A stretch of DNA of 64,000 nt from Deltaproteobacteria bacterium UBA5205 (lineage in GTDB: Bacteria; Desulfobacterota; Syntrophorhabdia; Syntrophorhabdales; Syntrophorhabdaceae), in assembly GCA_002412715.1 (NCBI GenBank), contig DHVP01000006.1, forward strand, positions 43,413 to 107,412, given 5' to 3'. Both the position numbers and the translations under genes were made by a program. The notes below the pieces were generated by a model. It did no database searches. It worked only from the letters and a program-made list of their open reading frames with translations, and was not told where the DNA came from. Below are positions 1 through 7,983 of this stretch, in pieces. Position 1 is the stretch's first letter; every line of letters starts with the position of its first letter.

Positions 1-279
1 GTTGCCGAGGAGAAATGCGGCCACATCGTTCGCCAGGTGCGTATGGAGAAGAATGGGTGTACCCTCTTTCTCCATGGCCACAACGGTATAGGGCAATTTT
101 ACACCCGCTCGATTCTCGGAAAGATACAGCGGACAGCCGGGAAGGAGAAGTTCCCACAGCCGCCCGGGGTTCGGCAGGTAAGCGTCGGTAATCTTTCCGT
201 CAAGAATGCACCGGACAACAAAACGATTGGGGCGCGCCACGAACTGTGCTTTTCGAGGTTCTCCCGGGATCATCCGCAT
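1..279 (-). CDS. sfsA: SfsA family protein (sugar fermentation stimulation homolog), 3' end off the window
   Basis: The reverse strand translates from an ATG at 279 (or an in-frame ATG at 273) through FVARPNRFVVRC, AYLPNPGRLWELLLPG and LHTHLAND, which are the conserved N-terminal blocks of the SfsA family. About 93 codons are visible and the rest lies left of position 1. SfsA proteins carry an OB-like fold and a PD-(D/E)XK nuclease-like core; their physiological role is unclear. No Shine-Dalgarno sequence is visible. Instead a TATAAT box ends only 5 nt before the first ATG, which would put transcription start at or next to the start codon. Family assignment is confident; the exact start is not. 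Confidence 0.85.
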   Translation of the reverse strand, partial: MRMIPGEPRKAQFVARPNRFVVRCILDGKITDAYLPNPGRLWELLLPGCPLYLSENRAGVKLPYTVVAMEKEGTPILLHTHLANDVAAFLLGN

Positions 280-424
280 GGGGGATTATACCAGATAGCG
301 GTTCCAGCTTCCAGGTTTCGGGCCGGTCGGAACCTTACGCGGCGCCTTTTTCATTATGGTCTCCGATAGTCGCCCCCACCGTATAATTCCCCTGCACCCC
401 TCCCTCATTCCCGTTTCACTCCTT

Positions 425-582
425 CGTCATTCCGGTGAAAGGCCGGAAGCCAGGAGAGATCCCGGATAAGGAGCAGCTATCCAAAGTGGCCTTTCAACTA
501 TTCTCTGCATGGGGCCCCGCATACGTGTGCTTTCACTTCATATCAAAGATTCTCCTCCTTTCCAGCCTGCGCTGGAATGACG
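425..582. repeat. REP/MITE-like intergenic element with inverted ends
   Basis: The gap between sfsA and pldA is about 400 bases and has no convincing gene. It begins with CGTCATTCCGG followed by a small hairpin and ends, inverted, with a hairpin and GGAATGACG. The 9-base termini CGTCATTCC and GGAATGACG (425-433 and 574-582) are exact inverted repeats. Palindromes of this CATTCC type are common mobile or extragenic repeats in Desulfobacterota-like genomes; no transposase is inside. Confidence 0.5.
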
Positions 583-678
583 GACAACGTGAAACCCGAG
601 CCCATAAGTCCCGGTTGCTTTTTTCTTCAAAGGAGATTATTGTCTTTCTACGAAAGCAAGAAAAGAGGTGGAGGACGA

Positions 679-1749
679 ATGCGGCAACATGGGTATGTCC
701 GTCCCGTGTATATACCACTCGTGGTTGTCCTGCTGACGGCGATGATGGTTGTGATCCCGCAGCCTCATGCCCTTGCTGCCGCCGCGGACAAGATCGCCGA
801 GTGTGCTTCGGTAGAGGACGACACCGCCAGGTTAGAATGTTACGACAGCCTGGCCGGCAGAAGGACGCAAAAAACACAGCAATCTTCCGGTGCCCTGGCA
901 CCGGAACAATCTCCTAAAACCGCTTCCCCCGCCGGGGATGATCGAACAGCACGGGATCAATCGGTTATGAGCAGGCAGTGGGACCTTGACGAAGCGAACC
1001 GGGCGCACCGGTTCGTCATCAGGTCATACCGTCCCAACTACGTTCTTCCGCTGGCATACAACACCTCTCCCAACATGGACGCGAGCCTTGACGTCGACCC
1101 GAATGCCAAGGCCCAGAATACGGAGGTCAAGTTTCAAATAAGCTTCAAGGTGAAACTCTGGGAGGACATCCTGGGGAAAGATATGGACCTCTGGTTCGCT
1201 TACACACAACTCGCATTCTGGCAACTCTACAACTCGGAATTTTCCGCCCCTTTCCGTGAGACCAATTACGAACCCGAGTTGCTCCTCAACTTTCGGACCA
1301 ACTACGATCTTCTGGGCCTCAAAGGAAGGATGATCAACCTGGGACTCAACCATCAATCGAATGGCAGGTCCCAGCCCTTGTCCCGAAGCTGGAACCGGAT
1401 CGTTGCAAACTTCGGCTTCGAACGGGACAGATTCAATCTGCTCCTGAAAACATGGTACAGGATCCCGGAAAAAGCAAAGGATGACGACAACCCCGACATC
1501 GACAAGTATCTCGGATACGGTGAACTCTGGGGTTACTATTTCTTGAACAAACACAGGTTCGCCGCCATGGTGCGCAACAACTTACGACCCGCGGACAACA
1601 GGGGCGCGATACAATTGGAATGGAGTTTTCCGCTTATCGAGCGAATCAGCGGTTACGTGCAGTACTTCAACGGTTATGGCGAAAGTCTTCAAGATTATAA
1701 CAAGAGTGTGAACCGTTTCAGCGTAGGCTTCATGGTCACGGATTGGTAA
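679..1749 (+). CDS. pldA: Outer-membrane phospholipase A (PldA family)
   Basis: Predicted outer-membrane phospholipase A1, hydrolysing acyl chains of phospholipids that reach the outer leaflet. The ATG at 679 follows GGTGGAGG and gives a 356-residue protein with an N-terminal signal peptide ending near ALAAAA. Next comes a short segment with two cysteines (ECASVEDDTARLECYDSLAG), resembling N-terminal segments of several proteobacterial envelope proteins, and then a 12-strand barrel-type region. The catalytic block HQSNGR...SRSWNR gives His225, Ser227 and Asn239, with the same 3- and 15-residue spacing as His142/Ser144/Asn156 of E. coli PldA, so it should be active. In-frame ATGs upstream (577) lack a ribosome site and a signal sequence. 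Confidence 0.92.
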   Translation: MRQHGYVRPVYIPLVVVLLTAMMVVIPQPHALAAAADKIAECASVEDDTARLECYDSLAGRRTQKTQQSSGALAPEQSPKTASPAGDDRTARDQSVMSRQWDLDEANRAHRFVIRSYRPNYVLPLAYNTSPNMDASLDVDPNAKAQNTEVKFQISFKVKLWEDILGKDMDLWFAYTQLAFWQLYNSEFSAPFRETNYEPELLLNFRTNYDLLGLKGRMINLGLNHQSNGRSQPLSRSWNRIVANFGFERDRFNLLLKTWYRIPEKAKDDDNPDIDKYLGYGELWGYYFLNKHRFAAMVRNNLRPADNRGAIQLEWSFPLIERISGYVQYFNGYGESLQDYNKSVNRFSVGFMVTDW

Positions 1750-1843
1750 TAGAACAAGGATCGATGCCTGTCAGTCTTACGTACATTGTGATAGAATAGC
1801 TGTCACCGAAGCATTTTTCAAGGGTGCAAAGGAGGATCGGCCT

Positions 1844-2581
1844 GTGGATGAAAGAGCCAGGATTACACTCGGAGCCTGGTCTCAAGCCCGCATCGACAAA
1901 CTGCTCGTTCAGGCCTCCAGGATTGACGTTGCAGGCTCGCGGATAGCATTTCTTTCACGGGATTTTCTCGATACGCCCTATGGAGAATCGACACTTATCG
2001 GAAGCGACGAGGTGCCGGAAGAACTGGTCGTAAACCTGGCAGCGCTCGATTGTTTTACCTTCATCGATTATATCGAGGCCATGCGGCTCGCGTCTTCATT
2101 CGCTGAATTCCTGAAACGGCTGAGAGAGATCCGCTACAGAGAGGGCGTCGTCTCATACGTCAGCCGCAATCATTTCTTCACTGACTGGAAGGAATTCAAC
2201 GGACGTCTTGTCAGCGATGTTACCGCCATGATAGGCGGGCAACGGACACGGCAAAGCTCGAAAACCCTCAACCGAAAAACGGACGGAAACTTGTTCCTTG
2301 AAGGCATCCCGGCTCGGAGTCGGGCCGTGGACTACATACCTTCGACGGCGATCGATCAGGATATTGTCGATCGATTGCATAATGGCGATTATACCGGGAT
2401 TTATACCGAAGCCGATGGGCTTGATGTATCGCACGTCGGGATCGTTATCAAGGAGAGTACGGGAGTATACCTGCGTCACGCCTCGTCGGCAGCTGCATCT
2501 CGCAGGGTAATAGATCAATTGTTCGGGGACTACGTAATAGAAAAGCCCGGGGTCGTGGTGCTCAGACCCCGAACGATATAG
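1844..2581 (+). CDS. DUF1460 family, N-acetylmuramoyl-L-alanine amidase-like protein
   Basis: A 245-residue protein starting with GTG 9 nt after GGAGG. The family signature is clear: FLDTPYGESTL, PEELVVNLAALDCFTFIDYIEA and DVSHVGIVI. DUF1460 proteins have an NlpC/P60-like papain fold; the Cys in LDCFTF and the His in DVSHVG are the expected catalytic pair, so cell-wall peptide or amide hydrolysis is likely. Unlike many members no signal peptide is visible at this start, so it is either cytoplasmic or starts differently. It is 94 nt downstream of pldA and may be cotranscribed; a hairpin terminator follows. Confidence 0.85.
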   Translation: MDERARITLGAWSQARIDKLLVQASRIDVAGSRIAFLSRDFLDTPYGESTLIGSDEVPEELVVNLAALDCFTFIDYIEAMRLASSFAEFLKRLREIRYREGVVSYVSRNHFFTDWKEFNGRLVSDVTAMIGGQRTRQSSKTLNRKTDGNLFLEGIPARSRAVDYIPSTAIDQDIVDRLHNGDYTGIYTEADGLDVSHVGIVIKESTGVYLRHASSAAASRRVIDQLFGDYVIEKPGVVVLRPRTI

Positions 2582-2634
2582 ACCCCTTTCGGGCTTTCCG
2601 CGGAATGTGTTGATTCAGCGAATATTATGAAGAA

Positions 2635-2662
2635 GGTCCGGCCGGAACCGGACCCTTTCTTT
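2635..2662. terminator. Intrinsic terminator between the DUF1460 gene and csp (convergent)
   Basis: GGTCCGG, a 6-nt loop region and CCGGACC form a perfect 7-bp stem followed by a pyrimidine-rich CTTTCTTT on the plus strand. The convergent cold-shock gene ends just to the right, so the hairpin may serve both directions. Confidence 0.7.
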
Positions 2663-2668
2663 CCGTTC

Positions 2669-2869
2669 CTATGATTTGGTTACGTTTGCCGCCTGAAGCC
2701 CTTTGGGACCCTTGACGACGTCAAAGTTGACTTCCTGGCCTTCCGCAAGGGTTTTGAAACCGGAGTCCTGGATTGCTGAGTAGTGAACGAAAACGTCCAC
2801 ACCGTCATCCTGAGTGATGAAACCAAAACCTTTGGACTCATTGAACCACTTCACAGTTCCTTTTGCCAT
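2669..2869 (-). CDS. Cold-shock domain protein (CspA family)
   Basis: A 66-residue single cold-shock domain, the usual family length, starting MAKGTVKWFN. RNP1 (KGFGFI) and RNP2 (VFVHY) are intact, so it should bind single-stranded RNA or DNA as an RNA chaperone. The ATG at 2869 follows AAGGAGGG. A consensus-like promoter lies about 110 nt upstream of the presumed transcription start-to-ATG interval, giving the long untranslated leader typical of cold-inducible csp genes. Which csp paralogue it is cannot be told from sequence alone. Confidence 0.95.
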   Translation of the reverse strand: MAKGTVKWFNESKGFGFITQDDGVDVFVHYSAIQDSGFKTLAEGQEVNFDVVKGPKGLQAANVTKS

Positions 2870-2986
2870 CTTACTAAAGCCCTCCTTGTTAATATTTTTT
2901 TTGAAGGTAACGGAACTGTGTCGTGTAGATGTTCGGGCGAAACGCAATTCATCACTACTGACAGCGACTTCCGAAACTTCGTTGTC

Positions 2987-3015
2987 AGTATCCCACAGTA
3001 TCAAAAAGCTGTCAA
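2987..3015 (-). promoter_or_regulatory. Sigma-70 promoter of the cold-shock gene with ~110-nt leader
   Basis: On the minus strand TTGACA (3015-3010), a 17-nt spacer and GATACT (2992-2987). Transcription would start near 2980, about 110 nt before the csp ATG. A long structured leader is characteristic of cspA-type post-transcriptional cold regulation; that use is inferred. Confidence 0.6.
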
Positions 3016-3041
3016 TGAATTTTATGAAGAAATTTTAATCG

Positions 3042-3072
3042 AAAAAATCCCACCGGAAAATGTCCTCTCCGG
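3042..3072 (-). terminator. Probable terminator after ampG
   Basis: On the minus strand a short CCGGA/TCCGG hairpin is followed by a run of six T. It sits just after the ampG stop and before the csp promoter. The stem is only 5 bp, so this is tentative. Confidence 0.45.
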
Positions 3073-3082
3073 CTTGACTTCA

Positions 3083-4369
3083 TCAGGATGTTTTGACCGC
3101 ATCCAGGGCGACAATTTCCCTTTTCAGATAGAGCACAAGCAGCAATCCAGGCAGGGCCGCCACCGTGGTAAGGAGGAAGAAATTCGCCCATCCGACATAG
3201 GACACGATGTAGCCCGATGTCGGAGATATGACGACGCGCCCCAGGACGGCGAGCGACGACAAAAGGGCAAATTGCGTGGCACTGAAACGCTTGTTGCACA
3301 GCGCCATGACAAAAGCGACAAACGCCGTCGATCCCATGCCTCCGGACAGGTTTTCAAAGGCAACGGCAACGATCATGGCAGTATAGCTCTTCCCGACAAT
3401 GGCCAGCACCATGAAGGAAAGGTTCGACACCATCTGGAGGATGCCGAAATACCACAAAGACCTGAAAAGCCCCATCTTCACCATCAGCGTGCCCCCGAAC
3501 AGAGCTCCTACGATAGTGGCCACAAGGCCCATGCCCTTGTTTATGGTTCCGACATCCGTGGGCGTAAAATTAACACCCCGTATAAGGAAGGCCGTTGAAA
3601 GGGCCCCGGCGTATGCGTCACCCAGTTTGTAAAGAATGATGAAGAGGATAATGATGATGGCCGATTTGCGTGAAAAGAAATCTTTCAGGGGACCCCAGAC
3701 GGCCTCTTGCATGGTCCTGGGCGGCACAATGTGATGGTCCGGCTCCCGCCCGGTAAAAGCACCGAGCATCCCGAAAATCATGAAAAGCGCCATAAAAAAA
3801 TAGGTCTTCTGCCACCCTATGATGTCGGACATGATGAGGGCCAGGGCCCCGCCGACAAGCATGGCTATCCTGTAGCCGAATATGAAGACTGCCACACCGA
3901 TTCCCCGTTCTTTTTGGGGAAGCACATCTGTACGGTAGGCGTCGATAACGATGTCCTGTGACGCGGAAAAGAAGGCGACACCGAGGGCAATAGCGGCAAG
4001 TGCAAGAGGCATTCTGCCGGGAGAGGTCAGGGCCATGACGGCGATGCCCAGAAGCAGAAGCACTTGCATGCAAACGATCCAACCGCGGCGCCTCCCCAGC
4101 CATGGCGGAACGAACCTGTCCATAAAGGGGGACCAGATAAACTTGAGCGTATAGGGAAGCCCCACGAGGGAGAAGATACCGATGGTCTTTATGTCGATGC
4201 CCGTCACGGTCAACCATGCCTGAAGAGTTCCCGCGGTTAAAGGCAGGGGCAGGCCGGAGGCAAAACCGAGAAGGACCATCACCACCATCCGGCGATTCGT
4301 GAATACCTGCAGATAGGCCGAATCCCTGAGCTTGTTCATGACACCTGGCCTTGCGTTGCTATTGTTCAC
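3083..4369 (-). CDS. ampG: AmpG family MFS permease (muropeptide transporter)
   Basis: Predicted inner-membrane importer of anhydro-muropeptides for cell-wall recycling. The 428-residue protein is a major-facilitator transporter with about 12 membrane segments. The AmpG signatures are present: GFASGLPLPLT near the N-terminus, LIWSP-like FIWSPFMDR, and ASQDIVIDAYRTD around residue 140. E. coli AmpG is about 60 residues longer with two extra helices. The start is GTG at 4369, 4 nt after AGAGGG; an in-frame ATG at 4339 has a weaker site. No beta-lactamase or amidase gene is adjacent, so regulation through AmpR is not suggested here. Confidence 0.85.
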   Translation of the reverse strand: MNNSNARPGVMNKLRDSAYLQVFTNRRMVVMVLLGFASGLPLPLTAGTLQAWLTVTGIDIKTIGIFSLVGLPYTLKFIWSPFMDRFVPPWLGRRRGWIVCMQVLLLLGIAVMALTSPGRMPLALAAIALGVAFFSASQDIVIDAYRTDVLPQKERGIGVAVFIFGYRIAMLVGGALALIMSDIIGWQKTYFFMALFMIFGMLGAFTGREPDHHIVPPRTMQEAVWGPLKDFFSRKSAIIIILFIILYKLGDAYAGALSTAFLIRGVNFTPTDVGTINKGMGLVATIVGALFGGTLMVKMGLFRSLWYFGILQMVSNLSFMVLAIVGKSYTAMIVAVAFENLSGGMGSTAFVAFVMALCNKRFSATQFALLSSLAVLGRVVISPTSGYIVSYVGWANFFLLTTVAALPGLLLVLYLKREIVALDAVKTS

Positions 4370-4464
4370 AGAACCCTCTTTGCAGACAGAATGGTAAAGC
4401 TTCGGAGACGGTGGTCTGCCGCGACGATCCGGTCACGATCTCATCGAAACGAGGCACTGCCGAT

Positions 4465-5019
4465 CTAGAGTCCCAGCCTGTCGCTGATCTCAAGCATTGC
4501 GGCGATGGACAATTCGGCAAACTCGTTGAGAGGTATGCCGATGGCCTCGCATTCCATGATGATTTCCCGGTTTACGGAAGCAGCAAAGGCCTTTTCCTTC
4601 ATCCGCTTGACGACGGACTTCGTCTTGACGCTGGCCAGTTTCTTGTCCGCATAGACGAGCGCCGTGGCGACGACGAGCCCTGTTATGGTCTCTCCCGCGG
4701 CAAGGGCGTGCTGAAAGCGCGTTTCGCGCTTTCTGCCCGTCACGGCTTCGTTATGCATTACGATGGCATCGACAATCTCGGGATCGACGTTTTTCTCCGT
4801 AAGGATCTTTTGCGCCTCAAGGCAGTGCCGGCTGAGGTCGGCATCGGTGACCTCAAAGTCAATGTCATGGAGAAGTCCGGCCATACCCCATTTTTCTTCG
4901 TCCTCGCCCAGCTTTCGGGCCAGCGAGCGCATCACTGCCTCGGCTGCATAACAGTGGTTGAGCATCCTTTCGCTCTTCACGTAATCCTTGAGTAACCGAT
5001 CGGCCTCATCTCTGGTCAT
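4465..5019 (-). CDS. HD domain-containing (HDIG-type) phosphohydrolase
   Basis: A 184-residue cytosolic protein with the HD metal-binding pattern: LNHCYAAEAVM, AGLLHDIDFE and DAIVMHNEA supply the His, His-Asp and distal His. Such small HD proteins act on nucleotides or phosphomonoesters; the substrate cannot be read from sequence. I place the start at the ATG at 5019, 9 nt after AGGAG; an ATG at 5028 abuts that site and one at 5061 would overlap the upstream gene by 26 nt. It lies 16 nt after the VOC gene and is probably cotranscribed with it. Confidence 0.8.
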   Translation of the reverse strand: MTRDEADRLLKDYVKSERMLNHCYAAEAVMRSLARKLGEDEEKWGMAGLLHDIDFEVTDADLSRHCLEAQKILTEKNVDPEIVDAIVMHNEAVTGRKRETRFQHALAAGETITGLVVATALVYADKKLASVKTKSVVKRMKEKAFAASVNREIIMECEAIGIPLNEFAELSIAAMLEISDRLGL

Positions 5020-5035
5020 ACTGGTCATCTCCTGT

Positions 5036-5467
5036 TCAGCGGCCTTTTTCAAGAAGCTCAATGAGAAGCCGATCGGGCAAAAGGAAGAAAGATATCCTCG
5101 TCACGCCCTCGCAGGCGCGACCCAGGTTCTCGTCGTAGGCCGTACAGTCCGTTGGCGGCGAAACCATCTTGAAACCTTGTTCCTCAAGTCTCTTCGAGAC
5201 CTGTTCGATGTCATCGACTTCGAAGCAGAGGTGGTGCAGGCCGCCGCCGGTCCTTTTCAGAAAATTGTACACCGCCGACCTCTCGTCCACCGGTTCGAGC
5301 ACCTCAAGGTAGATATCTTCCTTCTGCCCGACAGACACAAAGGAGGCATTGACGTTCTTGTCGTAATCAGGGACGGGCCTCGTGGCGTCAGCAAAACCGA
5401 TAGTCTTCAAAACCGTGATGAATTCATCGATACTTCCGACAACAAAGCCGATGTGGTCAAGCTTCAT
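5036..5467 (-). CDS. VOC (glyoxalase/bleomycin-resistance) family protein, methylmalonyl-CoA epimerase-like
   Basis: A 143-residue single-domain VOC metalloenzyme. The paired beta-alpha-beta motifs give likely metal ligands His4-5 region (LDHIGF), Glu in IYLEVLEP, His in GLHHLCFEV and Glu in LLIELLEK, the arrangement of methylmalonyl-CoA epimerases and lactoylglutathione lyases. The C-terminal half is somewhat divergent, so epimerase activity is a suggestion. It precedes the HD gene in the same orientation. No methylmalonyl-CoA mutase is nearby to support the epimerase role. Confidence 0.75.
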   Translation of the reverse strand: MKLDHIGFVVGSIDEFITVLKTIGFADATRPVPDYDKNVNASFVSVGQKEDIYLEVLEPVDERSAVYNFLKRTGGGLHHLCFEVDDIEQVSKRLEEQGFKMVSPPTDCTAYDENLGRACEGVTRISFFLLPDRLLIELLEKGR

Positions 5468-5652
5468 AGGCGCTGGCAGCCTCCGCCGATATATTAACCG
5501 ACAACAACGGTGATTGCCACCCTAAATATGGCCTGGAATTTAAAGGCAGGTTGAATGCCTGCAAATGAAGACAAGAACAGGCCCCGCAGGACCCGGATGA
5601 CCTGCACGACCTGTCAACGACAGAACCAAACTCCGTGTTCACCAGATAAACA

Positions 5653-5682
5653 CCAACGCCCGGGGGTTGTCCCGGGCGTTGG
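5653..5682. terminator. Perfect 12-bp palindromic hairpin, likely bidirectional terminator
   Basis: CCAACGCCCGGG and CCCGGGCGTTGG form a 12-bp stem with a 6-nt loop. T-runs are weak on both sides (TGTTTATC on the minus strand). It lies 3' of the small gene at 5700-5894 and upstream of the VOC gene, so it may end the former transcript. Confidence 0.6.
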
Positions 5683-5699
5683 CCTGACTGTCCGTTTAC

Positions 5700-5894
5700 T
5701 TACATGTTTGCACATCTGGTCGTCTGAACAGTCATCCCCTCCTCGTCTATGACTTCCATTCTCAGTATAGGAAATCGTGTGACGTTGAAATCCTGGGCGG
5801 CGCATATGGGAAAATTGTTTCTGTTGAGGAACCAATCGCCCAATTTGGGTTTTCTGACTTCACCCGTAACAATGAACCTGATCTCGCGTATCAT
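5700..5894 (-). CDS. Small conserved-looking protein of unknown function
   Basis: A 64-residue ORF starting MIREIRFIVTGEVRKPKLGDWFLN, with AAAAAGGAGG placed 9 nt before the ATG, an excellent ribosome site. It has mixed charge, no membrane segment, and two cysteines (FPICAAQ and TTRCANM). The DWFLN motif and beta-strand-rich start suggest a compact single domain. It stands alone between a terminator on each side. I do not recognise a family. Confidence 0.6.
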   Translation of the reverse strand: MIREIRFIVTGEVRKPKLGDWFLNRNNFPICAAQDFNVTRFPILRMEVIDEEGMTVQTTRCANM

Positions 5895-6050
5895 CGCAAT
5901 TGCCTCCTTTTTTGTACGCCCCCTCACGCCTTGCCCATTATCTTCCCGGGGACGTATCAGCAGCTGTATTACTCCAGCCACCCCCTGTGTTTATTTATCT
6001 TTATATATATGAGAAGCGCTTCCTTGAAAATGACATCGATCACAATTCGA

Positions 6051-6086
6051 TAAAAAAAGAGGGCGAACCAGTCGGGCCCGCCCTCT
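6051..6086 (-). terminator. Rho-independent terminator of the glutamate synthase gene
   Basis: On the minus strand AGAGGGCG, a 13-nt loop and CGCCCTCT form an 8-bp stem followed by TTTTTTT. It lies 25 nt after the stop codon at 6112. Confidence 0.9.
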
Positions 6087-6111
6087 TCGAGTCTTCTTCC
6101 TCTTGCCGGGA

Positions 6112-7752
6112 TTATGAATTGAGGATCTTTTTTGCCCTTTCGTCAAGGACGTCCGTAATGAACGGTATTCCCGTCTCTCTCTCGACATCCCTGTTTGCCG
6201 AAAAGATGTCTTGCCGCGAGATGTCTTTCAGGTTGAATTTGCGCGCGCCTGCCATGAGCTGCTGGAGACCGGCTGCAAGCTTGTCCGCCAGGGTCCACAT
6301 CGCGATGGCTCCGAAAGGAATATTCTTCATCTCCGCGGCCCCGACCTTTTTCTGGACATCATAGTAACCCGCGAAGATCTCGTCTGCAGAGGAACCGAGT
6401 TCCTTGACGGCGGGTGAAAGTTCGTCCCAGTTGCCATTGATCCTGGCCTTGTTCTCGGGTTTCAGGACACCTTCGATGTTGGAGCCGACAAAACCGGGTA
6501 TCATCGCCGCCCTGCCCATGCATATCATCTTCGTGAAGGGTGCGCCAAGCGCGAGGGCCTTGAATATATGGTCTTCACGAGCGAGACCGCCGGCAAATGC
6601 GAGGTCCACGACCCTCTCTCCCTTTGCTGCCAGGACTGTCGCATACTCATGTGCCTTGCTGTGAAGCAAAAGCGAAGGCACGCCCCATGACTCCATCATG
6701 TTCCAGGGGCTCATACCTGTTCCGCCGCCGGAGCCATCGATAGTCAGGAGATCGAGCTTTGCGTCTGTTGCGAATTTAAGTGACATCGCAAGCGCTTCCA
6801 TGCCGTAGGAGCCGGTCTTGAGAGAGATCCTCTTGTATCCCAGTTTACGGAGATAGGTGACGGCCTTTATGAAGTTCTCCTGCACCTTTTCTGGTGTCGA
6901 AAGGTCTGTATAGCCGAGTCTGCTGTGGCGGGCGAAGGATTTTATGGCACCGTGCTTGAAAGCCTCCTGAACCTCGGGGACGGTCGGGTCGGGATCGACG
7001 ATATAGCCTCTGTTCTTGAGGAACAAGGCGTACTCGAGGCTGTCCACCTGAATCTCGCCGCCGATGTCTTTCGCGCCCTGGCCCCATTTCAGCTCTATAA
7101 TGACCTTGTCGCCATACTTGTTGATAACATACTCGGCCACGCCGTTGCGTGTATCCTCAACGTTCATCTGAACGATAATCGCGCCGTATCCGTCATAGTA
7201 TTTGAGAAACGTCTCGATCCTTCTGTCAAGCTCCGGTGCTTTCTCTATCCTGCCGTTGTTGATAACCGCCTGCTTGTCGATACCGACAACGTTTTCGCCG
7301 ACAACAATGGGGATACCGACAAGGGCAGCGCCCGTGGCGAATGAATCCCAGTACTTTGCGGCGATGAAGGTAGAGCCGAGGGCGCCTGTCATAATGGGCA
7401 TCCTGGTCTTCGTCGTCATTTTGGAGCCGAATTCGGACTCGATACTGACATTGGGGAATATGCAGTCATCCGCGGTATTCTTCAACCCCTTCGGAAGGCC
7501 CTTTACACCGTAAAGATATCCCTGAACCCTCAGGGCGTTGTAGTTCACGCCAAGGTGCGTGGTATTGCCGCTTCCTGCAGTAATCAGGCCAAAATCCCTC
7601 GGGTAGAGGATCTTCCTACCCTTCAGACTCGAAAGGAATGTTTCACATCTTCCTTTGCAATCCGCCCGGCAGAGTGTGCATAAACCTGATTCCGCGGGGT
7701 TACCACGGTTTACCGTTCCAATCGCGTCATTGGTTTTCGGCCATTCTATCAT
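6112..7752 (-). CDS. FMN-binding glutamate synthase family protein (single-subunit, archaeal GltB2-like)
   Basis: A 546-residue flavoprotein with the FMN/[Fe-S] synthase domain of glutamate synthases but no glutaminase or GXGXG domain. Visible blocks include IELKWGQGAKDIGGEI, DGSGGGTGMSPWNMM and ALGAPFTKMICMGRA in the TIM barrel. The N-terminus has four cysteines in CTLCRADCKGRC (residues about 26-37), a likely extra Fe-S or zinc site. The ATG follows CAGGAGG by 6 nt. It is transcribed divergently from the NrpR-like repressor, with palindromes in between, so nitrogen-dependent repression is likely. Whether it makes glutamate with free ammonia or a partner glutaminase is unknown. Confidence 0.88.
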   Translation of the reverse strand: MIEWPKTNDAIGTVNRGNPAESGLCTLCRADCKGRCETFLSSLKGRKILYPRDFGLITAGSGNTTHLGVNYNALRVQGYLYGVKGLPKGLKNTADDCIFPNVSIESEFGSKMTTKTRMPIMTGALGSTFIAAKYWDSFATGAALVGIPIVVGENVVGIDKQAVINNGRIEKAPELDRRIETFLKYYDGYGAIIVQMNVEDTRNGVAEYVINKYGDKVIIELKWGQGAKDIGGEIQVDSLEYALFLKNRGYIVDPDPTVPEVQEAFKHGAIKSFARHSRLGYTDLSTPEKVQENFIKAVTYLRKLGYKRISLKTGSYGMEALAMSLKFATDAKLDLLTIDGSGGGTGMSPWNMMESWGVPSLLLHSKAHEYATVLAAKGERVVDLAFAGGLAREDHIFKALALGAPFTKMICMGRAAMIPGFVGSNIEGVLKPENKARINGNWDELSPAVKELGSSADEIFAGYYDVQKKVGAAEMKNIPFGAIAMWTLADKLAAGLQQLMAGARKFNLKDISRQDIFSANRDVERETGIPFITDVLDERAKKILNS

Positions 7753-7778
7753 GTTAACCTCCTGAGTTTATTAATTAC

Positions 7779-7838
7779 GGTAACTTGTTGCCAGTGTGCC
7801 GGCAATCTATTGCCGTTACGCTGAGGCAAATAATAGCA
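7779..7838. promoter_or_regulatory. Tandem GGCA-N6-TGCC palindromes: candidate NrpR-type operators
   Basis: Three sites in the divergent region upstream of the glutamate synthase gene: GGTA-N6-TGCC (7779-7792), GGCA-N6-TGCC (7801-7814, extended by flanking C and G) and a degenerate GGCA-N6-AGCA (7825-7838). Their starts are 22 and 24 bp apart, close to two helical turns. The 4-6-4 layout is that of archaeal NrpR operators (GGAA-N6-TTCC). Function is inferred from the adjacent nrpR-like gene. Confidence 0.65.
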
Positions 7839-7936
7839 ACACGTCGAAATCTTGTCAATAAGATTCTTCAGCTATTTAAACGGTTTGAGGGAATAATATT
7901 GCAAACAGTTTCTTGATGGGATATGATAGACATCAT

Positions 7937-7950
7937 CGGCAAAATTGCCG
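7937..7950. promoter_or_regulatory. CGGCAAAATTGCCG palindrome upstream of the NrpR-like gene
   Basis: A perfect 14-bp palindrome, 34 nt before the repressor ATG. Its half-sites match the operators above but are separated by 4 rather than 6 nt. Likely an autoregulatory site; the same 4-nt-spaced version recurs twice after the gene. Confidence 0.55.
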
Positions 7951-7983
7951 TAATAAGAGTTGTTATTGCCGGAAAGGAGCCAT

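Noticed and set aside
435..917. Plus-strand frame of about 160 codons upstream of and overlapping pldA
   Set aside because: It runs out of frame into the pldA signal-peptide region and covers the repeat element; composition is not protein-like.
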